A DNA stretch of 64,000 nucleotides. Source: a bacterium. Lineage in GTDB: Bacteria; Actinomycetota; Acidimicrobiia; Spongiisociales; Spongiisociaceae. Shown piece after piece: positions 46,101 to 54,470 of this stretch. The DNA is taken from contig JAPPHZ010000031.1 of the NCBI GenBank assembly GCA_028820935.1, positions 109,255-173,254 on the forward strand. Reading direction: 5' to 3'. The position numbers and the translations under genes are program-made. The notes beneath the pieces are model-generated. The model did not search any database, was not told the DNA's origin, and worked only from the letters and a program-made list of their open reading frames with translations. Numbering within the stretch: position 1 is the stretch's first letter; every line of letters starts with the position of its first letter.

Positions 46101-46496
46101 CTCCAGTAACCGGAGCGCGAAACCGTGGATGGTGAAGATCTGGGCGCGGTCGAAGTGGGTGAGAGCCTCCCCTAGCCGTTCCGAGTACTCACCCTGCCGG
46201 TCGGGGTCGGCGTCGAGCAGGACGCTGACGTGGTCGTCGACCGGCCCGACATGTGAACCGCGGAGAGCACTGAGGGTGGTGATGATCCGGCGCCTGATCC
46301 GGTCTTTGAGCTCGGCGGTGGCTGCCCTGGTGAAGGTGACCACGAGGATGCGCTCGAGCGGAAGCCCTTCCTCGGCCACCAGGCGGGTGACCACGGCCGC
46401 GATGGTGAACGTCTTGCCGGTACCGGCGCTCGCCTCGATGACCGTGCGGCCGTCGGCGATCGGCGCGTAGGGGTCGTAAGGACCGATTTCGGTCAT
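43194..46496 (-). CDS. recB: exodeoxyribonuclease V subunit beta
   Basis: From the ATG at 46496, which overlaps the recC stop by four bases, the protein has 1100 residues. The N-terminal UvrD-like helicase has Walker A IEASAGTGKTFTIAA, ALVDEAQDTDPIQ, VVIGDPKQSIYAF and LTVHAAKGLEYPVV. The C-terminal nuclease has GGIDLVTAL and VVMDFKSNTL, the Asp and Asp-x-Lys of the active site, then QALLYQIALHRYL, so nuclease activity should be intact. It processes double-strand ends for recombination and degrades foreign linear DNA. A longer frame to 46655 only overlaps recC. Confidence 0.95.
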   Translation of the reverse strand: MTEIGPYDPYAPIADGRTVIEASAGTGKTFTIAAVVTRLVAEEGLPLERILVVTFTRAATAELKDRIRRRIITTLSALRGSHVGPVDDHVSVLLDADPDRQGEYSERLGEALTHFDRAQIFTIHGFALRLLEKLGFRSRLSGDMEPREIDELLLRRAASDLVVGRFAVPRPDDRFEQVTQEHLAQIGKVVVTVPDARITPAPASADGLARVRAEMAREMRTVLSRRLWAEGMVTFDDTLVEARDALNQERVGAGARDLLRRRFSIALVDEAQDTDPIQWQILRAVFDQSRLVVIGDPKQSIYAFRGADIESYLSAVEDPAGHRTLATNWRSDGPLIDALDALLAGATFGDDRIGYRRVRASERNRTARIRGVGGALEIRRFSDDFPLPRQQFRPFFYVRETREAVASDVAAEVVRLLENEVYLEGNDGEERRVAPGDIAVLCRTGMQVGMIREALAAASVPSVVARTGSVFATQAAEHWRRFLLAIERPSRADYLRLAATTPLVGMDLPEVAGLEGDTILDLQQHVLRWQGLLHDRGVPAMFADIDRTTGLTARVLSRLEGERELTDLNHIAEEMHSAWRRGRIGSLVVWIEAAMDEAARNAEANVEDAESRQRRLDTDAAAVQVLTVHAAKGLEYPVVMAPYLWDIPRPPVRIPIFHDPEPAPEGEPRRRVIVVGGSTSPGFKSHQEIAMSEEAAEEGRLLYVALTRAKHRLVVWWIENTMYSDRTKLHRILSRGGDPDREIERLVEASGGTIGHTVLGRPQPTVPYSGEHRTSDRLERARLDRSLDYFWRRVSFTSLSPDRPLGGEADTMDEPDRVDEPAEAGEPGGAGGGLLMEDLPRGARFGSLVHRIFQNVPFNAPDTSAAIGAELAHLTRHASWDFDTDAFVGGMTAAIRTPLGPGEDAPSLRDLDPGRTLKEVDFELPLRTTASTITLRDIAAVMLERLDVDDPHRGYFSRLHELEPHRFRGFLTGGIDLVTALPGGSGNRYVVMDFKSNTLPAAGELPAATDYGPGPLVASMHHGNYVLQALLYQIALHRYLEWRLPGYRPSVHLGGSTYLFVRGMIGPDTPVVDGERCGVARWLPPPHAVVALSHLFAGRR

Positions 46497-49400
46497 ACCG
46501 GCTTCTCCACCAGCAGCGGGAGGATCGGCCCCCACAGCCTCCGGGCGTAGTCCGGGAAGGAACTCCCCTCCAGGGCGGACATCGTCCCCAGGTACGGAAA
46601 CAGGAACTCGTTGGCCGGATCCTTGGCCTCCGGCGAGAAACGGTCCGTCTCCCACGCCTTCTCGGCCTGTTTGCGGGCGCTCCCGAGGTTCCCGCCCACC
46701 TTCATCTGCCAGACGAAGGCCGTTTCGCAGGGCAACGGGATGGGGATGGTGAGGCCTTCGACGTACAGGTCGACGAGGCTCGACAGCAAACGCTCCGCCT
46801 GGTGCCGACGGCGCTCTACGTCACCGTGGATCGGTCCGATCCTCACGCTCCGGAGCTTGTCGCCCCGCAGGTGGCGACCGAGCAGCAACCCTTGCCAGGA
46901 GCGGTGCGGGTCCAGCGCGGACAGGAAGACCATCTGGAGGAAGGCTCTCAGGCGTTGCTTACCCTTGAGCCTCGACGGGGTGACCATGTCGACTCGGGAG
47001 GCGCCCGGATCGGCCGTTACCACGCCCTCGACCGTGCGGCCGCCCACCCGCACCGCTCCGGCGAACTGCTCATGCCGCTCCGGGTCGTATCCCACCTCCT
47101 TGGCTGCCTCCCACAGTTCGACCGCCCGCCGGCGGGCCCGGTCGAGGCCTGCCCGCCCGAGGTCGCCGGGCGGCACGGTGTCGCCGGCCCGCTGATGGGC
47201 TTCGAGTAACTCGATCGGGTGACCCGACAGCAGTCCGGCGAGGAAGCGGTCGGTGACCTGCCACTCCTCCAGGGGGCCGAGCTCGGTGGGCACGGTGTCA
47301 TCGGGGATCTCTCCCTGGCGCGGGATCACGAAGCCGAGCCGGGCGCGGATGAACTCGCGGGCGGGATGCTCGAGAAAGCGGCCCAAGTCCGCGAGCCGGA
47401 TCTCCGAGAGGACGTCGTCCTGGGGGGCCGGCAACAGGAGACAGGGCGCCTCCCCACGGGTGCGATGCTGGACGGCCAGCGACCCCTGGAACTGCATGGG
47501 GTCGAACCCCCACGGTCCCGGCACACGGAGCCCCCCGGAGACGAAGTTGATCTCGCTGAACGGCTGGAGAGGATGGTGGGTCCGGAGGCTCTCGAGGCCG
47601 GGCTCGCCCACCATGTCGGACAAGACGTCTGCCAACTCGGCGATGGGGACCGCCGACGGGTACTCGGCGTTGGTCAGCGGGTCGCGCCCCGAGTACGTAA
47701 CGATCAGGTGGTCGCCGGCCGCCATGACCGCATCCAGGAGGAGCTGGCGGTCCTCCGCGCCCCGGTCGGAGTCACCGATGACCTCGTTGTCGACCAGCAG
47801 GTCGTCGCCGTCGGCCCGGCTGCTCCTGGGGAAGCGCTGGTCGTCCATACCGAGCAGGCACACCACCCGGTAGGGCACCGAACGCATCGGAACCAGCGTG
47901 CAGACCGTGATGTCCCCGGTCCTGAAGTGCAGGGGGCTCGGCACATCCTGCGACCAGTAGTCCACCACCAACCGGGCTTCGGCAGGATCGAGCAGTGGAT
48001 CGTTACCGCCGGCCTCCACCCCCGGGAAGCTCTCCTCGAGCAGGCGCTCCAACTGGCCCCACTGCCACTGGTCGTCCCACGCGGGTGCTGCCAGGAGGCG
48101 CACGGCCGCGGCGATGGCCGGGCCCCACTCGGAGTAAGGCCGAGGCTCGCCGAGAAGCTCCCGGACCGTGACGATCCGGTCCATGATCTGGGCCAGTAGC
48201 CCGATCGGCAATGCCTCCTGCCCTTCGGCCCCGTCGAGAGGGGCGATCGTGCCGACCACGCGGACGCTGCTGTCCGCGTAGAAGACGCCGGAAAGAGCCC
48301 GGTCGAGCCCGCGCCGCCAGGTGTGGTCCCCCACCCCGCCGGCGTTCCACCCGGCGCGGTGGTCGGCATCGAGGCCCCACCGCACGTTGGTGTCCTCGAT
48401 CACCGTGGTGATCGCGTCGGCCGTCTCCTCGTCGAACCCGAACAACCGCCGCACGACCGGCATCGCCACCAGCTCGCGTACCGTGCCCGCTTCGAGGCGG
48501 GAGCAGGCCAGGTCGAGGACCGTCGCGGCGAACCGGACCAGCGGGTTGGTAGCGGCGGGCGCCCGGTCGGCGATCCGGAGACGCAGGTCGGGCAGGGCAT
48601 CCTCGCCGGTCCGTTCCCGAAGGAAATCGGCGCCGGAGTCCGGTCCGCCGACTGCGCTGAGGAAAGCGGCTTCGAGGAGAGGAGCGAAGGTGGCGAGGTC
48701 GGGCGTCATGATCACGACATCTCGGGGTTCCAGCGTGGCGTCGCCCGCGAGTACATGGAGAATGGCATCGCGAAGAACCTCCACCTGCCGGCGGGCCCCA
48801 TAACAGACGTGTATCTGGACCGACGGGTCTCGGTTGGCGGTGGCGTCGACCGGAGCGGGAAGGGCGTTGGAGCGGATGTCGTGCTGGAGCCGCCCGAGCA
48901 GCGTGGCGGCCGCGGTTCCCTGTGCGCCGGCGGTTGGATCGCCCGTATAGCTCCGGCTCGCCAGAACCAACTGGAGTTCACGGCTCTCCTGCGCCCAGGA
49001 GCGCAGCAGCGGATGCCTGGGCAGGTGCGCCGTGGGGTCGGACGCCCTTCCCGTTTCGGCACCGACCACGTCCCGTTCCGCAAGGACCGCCGTGTCCTGC
49101 CACAGGACGGGGGACGGATGCAACAGGTGCAGGTGTACATCGCGAGTAGCGGCCAGCGCCTCGAACACCTCGACATCCATCGGGTCCGCCGATGTGAGCC
49201 CGTACACGAAGATCCGCTCCGGCAGATCCACATCGAGCGCACCGCTCCGGATCGGCTCCAGGGCTGAGGGGATCAGTTCCGCCAGGCCGGGCGTCCCTAT
49301 CCGTGCCCGGACCAGCCGCCACAGGCGCGCCTGCCAGACGTCCGCCTCGGGAAGGGTCCCTCCATCAGGTCCGGCATCCTCCCCCTCCGTCCAGGCCCGG

Positions 49401-49873
49401 ACCATCTCGGGACGACGCCGGGCGTAGCGGGTGAACAGTCCGGCGACCTTACGGGCCGCCCGGAGGCGCTGGCTGTTGCCGAGCGTGTCGACCGCACTCG
49501 GGGCGTCGATGAAGCGGGCCAGGAGCCACATCCACGGCTCATCGAGGTGATCGTCCACCACCGATACCACGGTACGGGTCAGAGCGGGTCCCTCCCAGGC
49601 ATCCAGCGCCGAGGCCAGTTCGGGAACCGCTCGTAACACCTCCCGGACGAGGCGATACGGGGACGGGAACCCTACGTTGGCGCACACCCCGTCGCCTGAC
49701 GTCCGGTCGGCCAATTCTGCGGCGATCCGCTGGGTGAGCCAGCGCTCGATACCGCGCGTCGGTACGGCCACCACCTCCTGCGCGAAGGGATCCGCCGGGG
49801 GTGACGCCAGCATCTCGCACAACCCGCCCACCAACTCGTCGGGATGCGACCCGACGTGGATCAGCAACGCCAC
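46493..49873 (-). CDS. recC: exodeoxyribonuclease V subunit gamma
   Basis: The 1126-residue protein opens with the RecC pattern HVGSHPDELVGGLCEMLASPPADP and AVPTRGIERWLTQRIA, has VFGLTS-like FVYGLTSADPMDVEVFEAL and the central HVCYGARRQVEVLRDAIL, VIMTPDLATFAPLLEAAF. RecC is a helicase- and nuclease-like protein that has lost both activities and recognises Chi. It is the first gene of the recC-recB-recD operon and the start is preceded by a 155-base gap. Confidence 0.94.
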   Translation of the reverse strand: MALLIHVGSHPDELVGGLCEMLASPPADPFAQEVVAVPTRGIERWLTQRIAAELADRTSGDGVCANVGFPSPYRLVREVLRAVPELASALDAWEGPALTRTVVSVVDDHLDEPWMWLLARFIDAPSAVDTLGNSQRLRAARKVAGLFTRYARRRPEMVRAWTEGEDAGPDGGTLPEADVWQARLWRLVRARIGTPGLAELIPSALEPIRSGALDVDLPERIFVYGLTSADPMDVEVFEALAATRDVHLHLLHPSPVLWQDTAVLAERDVVGAETGRASDPTAHLPRHPLLRSWAQESRELQLVLASRSYTGDPTAGAQGTAAATLLGRLQHDIRSNALPAPVDATANRDPSVQIHVCYGARRQVEVLRDAILHVLAGDATLEPRDVVIMTPDLATFAPLLEAAFLSAVGGPDSGADFLRERTGEDALPDLRLRIADRAPAATNPLVRFAATVLDLACSRLEAGTVRELVAMPVVRRLFGFDEETADAITTVIEDTNVRWGLDADHRAGWNAGGVGDHTWRRGLDRALSGVFYADSSVRVVGTIAPLDGAEGQEALPIGLLAQIMDRIVTVRELLGEPRPYSEWGPAIAAAVRLLAAPAWDDQWQWGQLERLLEESFPGVEAGGNDPLLDPAEARLVVDYWSQDVPSPLHFRTGDITVCTLVPMRSVPYRVVCLLGMDDQRFPRSSRADGDDLLVDNEVIGDSDRGAEDRQLLLDAVMAAGDHLIVTYSGRDPLTNAEYPSAVPIAELADVLSDMVGEPGLESLRTHHPLQPFSEINFVSGGLRVPGPWGFDPMQFQGSLAVQHRTRGEAPCLLLPAPQDDVLSEIRLADLGRFLEHPAREFIRARLGFVIPRQGEIPDDTVPTELGPLEEWQVTDRFLAGLLSGHPIELLEAHQRAGDTVPPGDLGRAGLDRARRRAVELWEAAKEVGYDPERHEQFAGAVRVGGRTVEGVVTADPGASRVDMVTPSRLKGKQRLRAFLQMVFLSALDPHRSWQGLLLGRHLRGDKLRSVRIGPIHGDVERRRHQAERLLSSLVDLYVEGLTIPIPLPCETAFVWQMKVGGNLGSARKQAEKAWETDRFSPEAKDPANEFLFPYLGTMSALEGSSFPDYARRLWGPILPLLVEKPV

Positions 49874-50028
49874 GGTGAGTTGCCAGATCGGTTCAGAGCG
49901 TGCGTCCGGTGCAGGTCCTCCACAGAGGCGAACTTATCACCCGCCACCGACACATCGCATTCATCGACAATCTCAGCGAGGAGATCGTGATCCGGATCCC
50001 GGCGGGCTCCATCTTGGCCGCAGTCCGG

Positions 50029-51489
50029 CTAGCTGCTGTGGGGCACCACCCGTACCTTTGCGGGCATCCGGTCCAGCGAGCGCTTGACTATGGCATCGGC
50101 CAGGCCGGCGAATATGCGCTTGTGGATGGGCCACAACGCGTACCAGTAGAGAAGGCCCAGAACACCCGCCGGATGGAAGTAGGCGGCGGTGACCGTGCGG
50201 GATCCGTCTGCTTCGGGTAGCACCTCGAACTCGAGGACCGCGGTTCCGGGGAGGCGCATCTCCGCCAGGAGGGTCAGGCGGCGACCCGGCTCGATGGCCA
50301 CCACCCGCCAGAAGTCGACCGCATCGCCCACCCGCAGCCTGGTCGGATGGCGGCGGCCCCGGCGCCTACCGACTCCCCCGACCATGCGATCCAGGATGCC
50401 CCGCAGGTTCCACAGCGGGTCGGCGTAATACCAGCCGTTCGTTCCCCCGATCGACGACACGACCTCCCAGACCGTCTCCGGTGCCGCTTCGCATAAACGC
50501 TCCACCCGCTCGCCGCGGCTGTAGAACGACACATCCGAGCGATAGTCGCGCATCGCGAACGATCCCTCCGTCCAGCGCGCCGGCATCTCGGCATCCTGCT
50601 CGGCCTCGAGGGCCGCGCTGATGGCCTCTTCATAGGTGTGTAGAGGGAGAGGGATCGAGGTGGCCAGGTCGGCGACGGGATCGATGACCAGGTCGTGTCT
50701 GAGACCGTCTATCAGCGGCCTAGCGACGCTCGCCGGTACGGCGGTGACCAGGTTCAGCCAGTAGGAGGAGAGGCGAGGGGTGAGGACGGGCACCGGCACG
50801 ATCAGGAGCCGCTTGCCGATCACCCGGGCGAATCCGGTGAGCAGATCCCGGTAGCGCAATGCCTCGGGGCCTCCGACATCGTGGATCCGGCTTTCTGACC
50901 CTTCCGCCTCCAGAAGCCGCAGGAGGTACTCGATCAGGTCATCCAGGGCGATCGGCTGGGTCATGGAGTCGACCCACCTGGGCGTCACCATCACGGGCAG
51001 GTGGTAGACGAGGTCGCGGATGACCTCGAAGGCTGCCGAGCCCGGCCCCACCACTATCCCGGCGCGGATCTCGGTAACCGGCACGGAGCCCGATCGCAGC
51101 ACCTCACCCGTCTCCCGTCGGGAGTCGAGATGTGCCGAGGCCACCTCCCGAGGCTGCAACCCGCCCAAGTAGATGATGCCGCCCACCCCGGCGGTCGCGG
51201 CAGCATCCCGAACATGGGTCGCCGCCCGGCGGTCCAGTTCCGGAAAGTCCTTCCCCGAAGCCATCGAGTGGATCAGGTAGTAGACAAGCTCGATCCCCTC
51301 GAACGCCTCAACCAGCGACCCGGGATCGAGAGCGTCGGCACGAACCGTCTCGACACCCTCCCACCCGCGGCCGGCCAGAGCCTCCGGCCGGCGTCCGGCA
51401 GCGCGGACCTGATGCCCCCGCTCCACCAGCCGCGGGATCAGATGGCTCCCCACATACCCGGAGGCGCCTAAGACCAGCACCCGTGCCAC
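50029..51489 (-). CDS. NAD(P)-binding SDR protein fused to an SRPBCC-like (DUF2867) domain
   Basis: From the GTG at 51489, preceded five bases upstream by AAGGAGG, the protein has 486 residues. The N-terminal half is an atypical SDR (VLVLGASGYVGSHLIPRL, then LVYYLIHSMA). The C-terminal third (about 330-480: ERLCEAAPETVWEVVSSIGG, GDAVDFWRVVAIEPGRRLTL) is DUF2867, an SRPBCC-like fold. Such fusions are common in actinobacteria, with no defined substrate, although NmrA/complex-I assembly-like roles have been suggested. It stands alone between recC and a decayed gene. Confidence 0.85.
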   Translation of the reverse strand: MARVLVLGASGYVGSHLIPRLVERGHQVRAAGRRPEALAGRGWEGVETVRADALDPGSLVEAFEGIELVYYLIHSMASGKDFPELDRRAATHVRDAAATAGVGGIIYLGGLQPREVASAHLDSRRETGEVLRSGSVPVTEIRAGIVVGPGSAAFEVIRDLVYHLPVMVTPRWVDSMTQPIALDDLIEYLLRLLEAEGSESRIHDVGGPEALRYRDLLTGFARVIGKRLLIVPVPVLTPRLSSYWLNLVTAVPASVARPLIDGLRHDLVIDPVADLATSIPLPLHTYEEAISAALEAEQDAEMPARWTEGSFAMRDYRSDVSFYSRGERVERLCEAAPETVWEVVSSIGGTNGWYYADPLWNLRGILDRMVGGVGRRRGRRHPTRLRVGDAVDFWRVVAIEPGRRLTLLAEMRLPGTAVLEFEVLPEADGSRTVTAAYFHPAGVLGLLYWYALWPIHKRIFAGLADAIVKRSLDRMPAKVRVVPHSS

Positions 51490-51670
51490 CGGATCCTCCT
51501 TACTCCGTCGGGCTATGCATCGCGCAGGGAGGGCGCTCACGGCAAAGTCTATGGCTGCGCCGGCCCTAGCCAGACACCGGCCTAAAAGGCCGCTGGGCCT
51601 CGCGCGCAGACAAGGGACCGGACGTTACGATTCGGGTAGTGCAAGGACTCGTCGCCCCCGGAGCCCGGTA

Positions 51671-52403
51671 GTGACGCTCTCGATCATCACATGGAACGTC
51701 GAGTGGGCGACACCCCGCTCGCGACGCGCCCCGCATCTACTGAGCCGCATCGATCGCCACGAGCCTGATGTGATCTGCCTGACCGAGACCCACCACGACC
51801 TGCTGTTCTCAACGCGGTCACAGCATCTCCTCCCAGCCCGACTACGGCTATCCGATCAAGAAGGGTCGCCGCAAGGTGATGCTCTGGTCTAGGCAGCGGT
51901 GGCGGAAAGTCGATGATCTCGAGATCAATACCCTCCCGCCCGGACGGTTCGTGTCCGGAGTCACGCAGACGCCGCTCGGCAACGTCACCGTCGTAGGGAT
52001 CTGCATTCCTTGGTTCGGGGCACGGACCGAGGCCTGGCGCGGCGACAAACGCAAGAAACGCTGGGAGGACCATGAACGGTTTCTGGCCGGTCTCCCCCAG
52101 GTGCTCGAACGGCTCCCGCGCGAGCGGCTCATCGTGATCGGTGACTTCAACCAGGCGATCGGACCGACCAGCCGCGCACCGGTCAAACTTCGGAGCGCCC
52201 TGCAGTCAGCCTTTCCGTAGGACATGCGGATCGTGACGTCGGACATCGCCTCCGAGGGACGCGCCAGTATCGACCACATCGCACTGAGCGCGGATCTGGC
52301 CGCCACGTCCATGTCCCCGCTGAGCAACCTCCGCGCAGGGAAGAAGTTGTCGGACCACTTCGGCGTGGCGGCGCGCGTGTCCGCCCACGGGCAGGCTACG
52401 TAG
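51671..52403 (+). pseudogene. broken endonuclease/exonuclease/phosphatase (EEP) family protein
   Basis: Three pieces of one EEP gene lie in line. From a GTG at 51671 the first reads VTLSIITWNVEWATPR, with RHEPDVICLTETHHD; the sequence then continues in another frame around 51800-51830 (GYPIKKGRRKVMLWSRQRWRKVDDL), carries LIVIGDFNQAIGP, meets a TAG at 52218-52220, and continues without a break to IDHIALSADL and LSDHFGVAARV before a TAG at 52401-52403. The catalytic Asn, Asp and His of the fold are all still visible. One frameshift and one amber codon make it a recent pseudogene or a sequence error. Confidence 0.75.
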
Positions 52404-52482
52404 GGTTCGATTCGGCCGGGTTAGTTGGAAAGCCCCCATCTGGTGGCGACGCAGGGCTGTGGGCGCCGCGTTGCGGACCGCC

Positions 52483-52511
52483 TTGACACACGGTGGTGCG
52501 GAATATACGCT
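52483..52511 (+). promoter_or_regulatory. strong promoter of the AbiE-like pair
   Basis: TTGACA at 52483-52488 is followed by TACGCT at 52506-52511 with 17 bases between; TATACG at 52504-52509 is an alternative -10. The predicted start of transcription is only a few bases before the ATG at 52522, so the message would have almost no leader. Confidence 0.65.
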
Positions 52512-52533
52512 GTTTCACACGATGCGAAACAGC
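52509..52533. promoter_or_regulatory. inverted repeat over the -10 edge and start codon
   Basis: GCTGTTTC (52509-52516) and GAAACAGC (52526-52533) are perfect 8-base arms around a 9-base centre that holds the ATG. The centre-to-centre spacing suits one regulator dimer, so this is a likely autoregulatory operator. The same arms could also fold as RNA and hide the start codon. Confidence 0.6.
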
Positions 52534-53649
52534 TTTATTTCAGAAACAAGGCTGATCAACACAGCCGCCAAAGAGATCGGCGAACGCCTCCCCCCGCGGT
52601 GGCGCCTCCTTGAGCGGGAACGAGAGGCTGCCGTGCGTCTCCCACAGGACTCCACTCGCATAGTCGACGCCATCTGGGAGATCCGTGATCCTGCTGGAAT
52701 CTCATCCGATGTCATCGTCGAGGTCAAGACGAATCCGGTGGAACCCAGATTCGTCGACAGCGTCGTGTCAAAGCTGAAGGTGCTCTCTAACTCCGGGAGT
52801 GAACGGGTCGCCGACCCCCCCGCCTGCATGCTGATCTCGACTTACCTGAGTCCCTTGGCCCGGGAACGACTGACCGAAGCTGGGGTAAGTTATGCCGACT
52901 CCACGGGGAACATCAGGTTCAGCGTCGACCGCCCCGCTGTGTTCATCGAGACCCAGGGGGCGGACAAGAACCCCTTCAGGGAAAAGCGCCCGCTCCGTTC
53001 GCTCAGGGGTCGTCGAGCCGCCCGAGTGGCCAGGGGCCTGCTGGACTACCGGACTCCCTTCGGAACCCGGCAACTGGCGGCCGAGATCGCGAGTTCTCCG
53101 GCGATGGTGTCAAGGGTGTCCAACCTGCTGGAACCGGACGAGATCGTCACCAAGGAAAGCCCACGGGGACGAATCGTCTCGGTGGACTGGGAGGCCCTGG
53201 CCCGCAGATGGGCTGTGGACTACGACTTCGCGTCCTCCAACACTCTGACGACTTGGCTAGAGCCGAGGGGGACGGAGGCGCTGTTTGCCCGGCTGCGCGA
53301 AGCGGCGTTCCGTTACACCGTCACCGGCTCCTTCGCCGGGTATCGCCTGGCGCCCGTCGCCCAGCCGCGCCTGGCGACGCTCTACGTAGAGGATCCCGAG
53401 ACCGCGGCGGAGATACTGGGACTGCGTCCCGCGGAGACAGGGGCCAACGTGCTCCTCGTGGTCCCGTTCGACCCCGTGGTGTTCGAGCGAGCCGAGCATG
53501 ACAACGGCATCGCATACACCCGCGTCACGCAGACCCTGCTGGATCTCATGACGGGGCCGGGACGGGGACCGGCGGAGGCGGACGCCCTCCTGGAGTGGAT
53601 GCGGGAGAATGAGGACGTATGGAAACTCCCTATGACCCGGACTACATAG
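52522..53649 (+). CDS. AbiEi-like antitoxin / winged-helix protein
   Basis: From the ATG at 52522 the protein has 375 residues. The N-terminal third contains DVIVEVKTN, reminiscent of a nuclease-fold E-x-K, and LARERLTEAGVSYADSTGNIRF. The middle (FGTRQLAAEIASSPAMVSRVSNLLE) is a winged HTH, and the C-terminal part resembles the AbiEi domain. AbiEi-type proteins repress their own operon and neutralise AbiEii toxins. Its last 31 bases overlap the toxin-like gene. A longer frame to 52459 would start upstream of the promoter and is unlikely. Confidence 0.7.
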   Translation: MRNSFISETRLINTAAKEIGERLPPRWRLLEREREAAVRLPQDSTRIVDAIWEIRDPAGISSDVIVEVKTNPVEPRFVDSVVSKLKVLSNSGSERVADPPACMLISTYLSPLARERLTEAGVSYADSTGNIRFSVDRPAVFIETQGADKNPFREKRPLRSLRGRRAARVARGLLDYRTPFGTRQLAAEIASSPAMVSRVSNLLEPDEIVTKESPRGRIVSVDWEALARRWAVDYDFASSNTLTTWLEPRGTEALFARLREAAFRYTVTGSFAGYRLAPVAQPRLATLYVEDPETAAEILGLRPAETGANVLLVVPFDPVVFERAEHDNGIAYTRVTQTLLDLMTGPGRGPAEADALLEWMRENEDVWKLPMTRTT

Positions 53650-54449
53650 GGGCGCGGGAAACGCTGCTCGACGCTGTGGAGGCGCTGGGGGCCCACAGCG
53701 ATGCGGTGATCCTGGTGGGTGCCCAAGCGACATACGTGCACACCGAGGACGAGGGCGCCAGCTTCGCCCTCTCCCCATTCACCTATGACGCGGACATTGC
53801 GCTCGATCCCGGGCTGCTGGGCGCCACCCCCACGATCCTTGAGGCAATGAGCCGCGCCGGCTTCCGGCTGGGGAAACAACCCGGGCTGTACAAGAGGGAC
53901 GACCGCTCACAGGTTGACCTGCTGGTGCCTAGGGCAGTTGGCGGGCCTGGCCGCCGAGCAGCCCGGCTTGGGGTCCATGGCAATAGGGCGGCGATGAAGG
54001 TCCACGGGCTCGAAGGTGCGCTTGTCAGCCATGCGCGCAGGAAGATCATCTCTCTCACGCCGGATGCTGACCGCTCATGCATCCTGAAGGTGGCCGGTCC
54101 GGCCGCACTGCTGGTTGCGAAGGTGCACAAGATATGGGAGCGTCTCGAGGGTCCCGACGCGCGCCGTCGGGCCGGGCTCGCCAAGGACGCATTCGACATC
54201 TACCGGCTTCTGCGGGCCATCGACACCGCGGAGATGGCTTCGGAATTCGACCTTCTGGCATCGCACGAGGTGTCGAGCCACGTGTCATCGGATGCGTTGT
54301 CGATGTTCCAGACCCTCTTCGGCACCGAGACCGGGACGGGTACCGGACTCGTGGTAAGGGCGGTCCAAGGCCTCGAAGACCCCGCCTTCATCACCGAATC
54401 GAGCGTCGTTCTCAGCCAGGACCTGATCAAGGCGACCACACGGCCGTAG
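53619..54449 (+). CDS. AbiEii-like nucleotidyltransferase, candidate toxin
   Basis: The 276-residue protein shows a nucleotidyltransferase signature: VILVGAQATYVHT, in place of the usual GGxA, followed by TYDADIALD supplying the metal Asp residues, then SQVDLLVP and a C-terminal helical part with LVAKVHKIWERLEG. AbiEii enzymes add nucleotides to tRNA acceptor ends and block growth, in a type IV toxin-antitoxin system that stops phage. The GAQ variation is unusual. It overlaps its partner by 31 bases, a sign of coupled translation. Confidence 0.68.
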   Translation: METPYDPDYIGARETLLDAVEALGAHSDAVILVGAQATYVHTEDEGASFALSPFTYDADIALDPGLLGATPTILEAMSRAGFRLGKQPGLYKRDDRSQVDLLVPRAVGGPGRRAARLGVHGNRAAMKVHGLEGALVSHARRKIISLTPDADRSCILKVAGPAALLVAKVHKIWERLEGPDARRRAGLAKDAFDIYRLLRAIDTAEMASEFDLLASHEVSSHVSSDALSMFQTLFGTETGTGTGLVVRAVQGLEDPAFITESSVVLSQDLIKATTRP

Positions 54450-54470
54450 CCCCGATTCCGATCAAACCCC

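Noticed and set aside
49900..50220. 106-residue rightward frame upstream of recC
   Set aside because: It overlaps the end of the SDR/DUF2867 gene antisense and has no ribosome site or domain; the hydrophobic part is not conclusive.
51671..52403. In-frame TAG in the EEP gene read as pyrrolysine
   Set aside because: A frameshift is also present and no PylS/PylT genes are seen. A plain pseudogene or sequence error is simpler.
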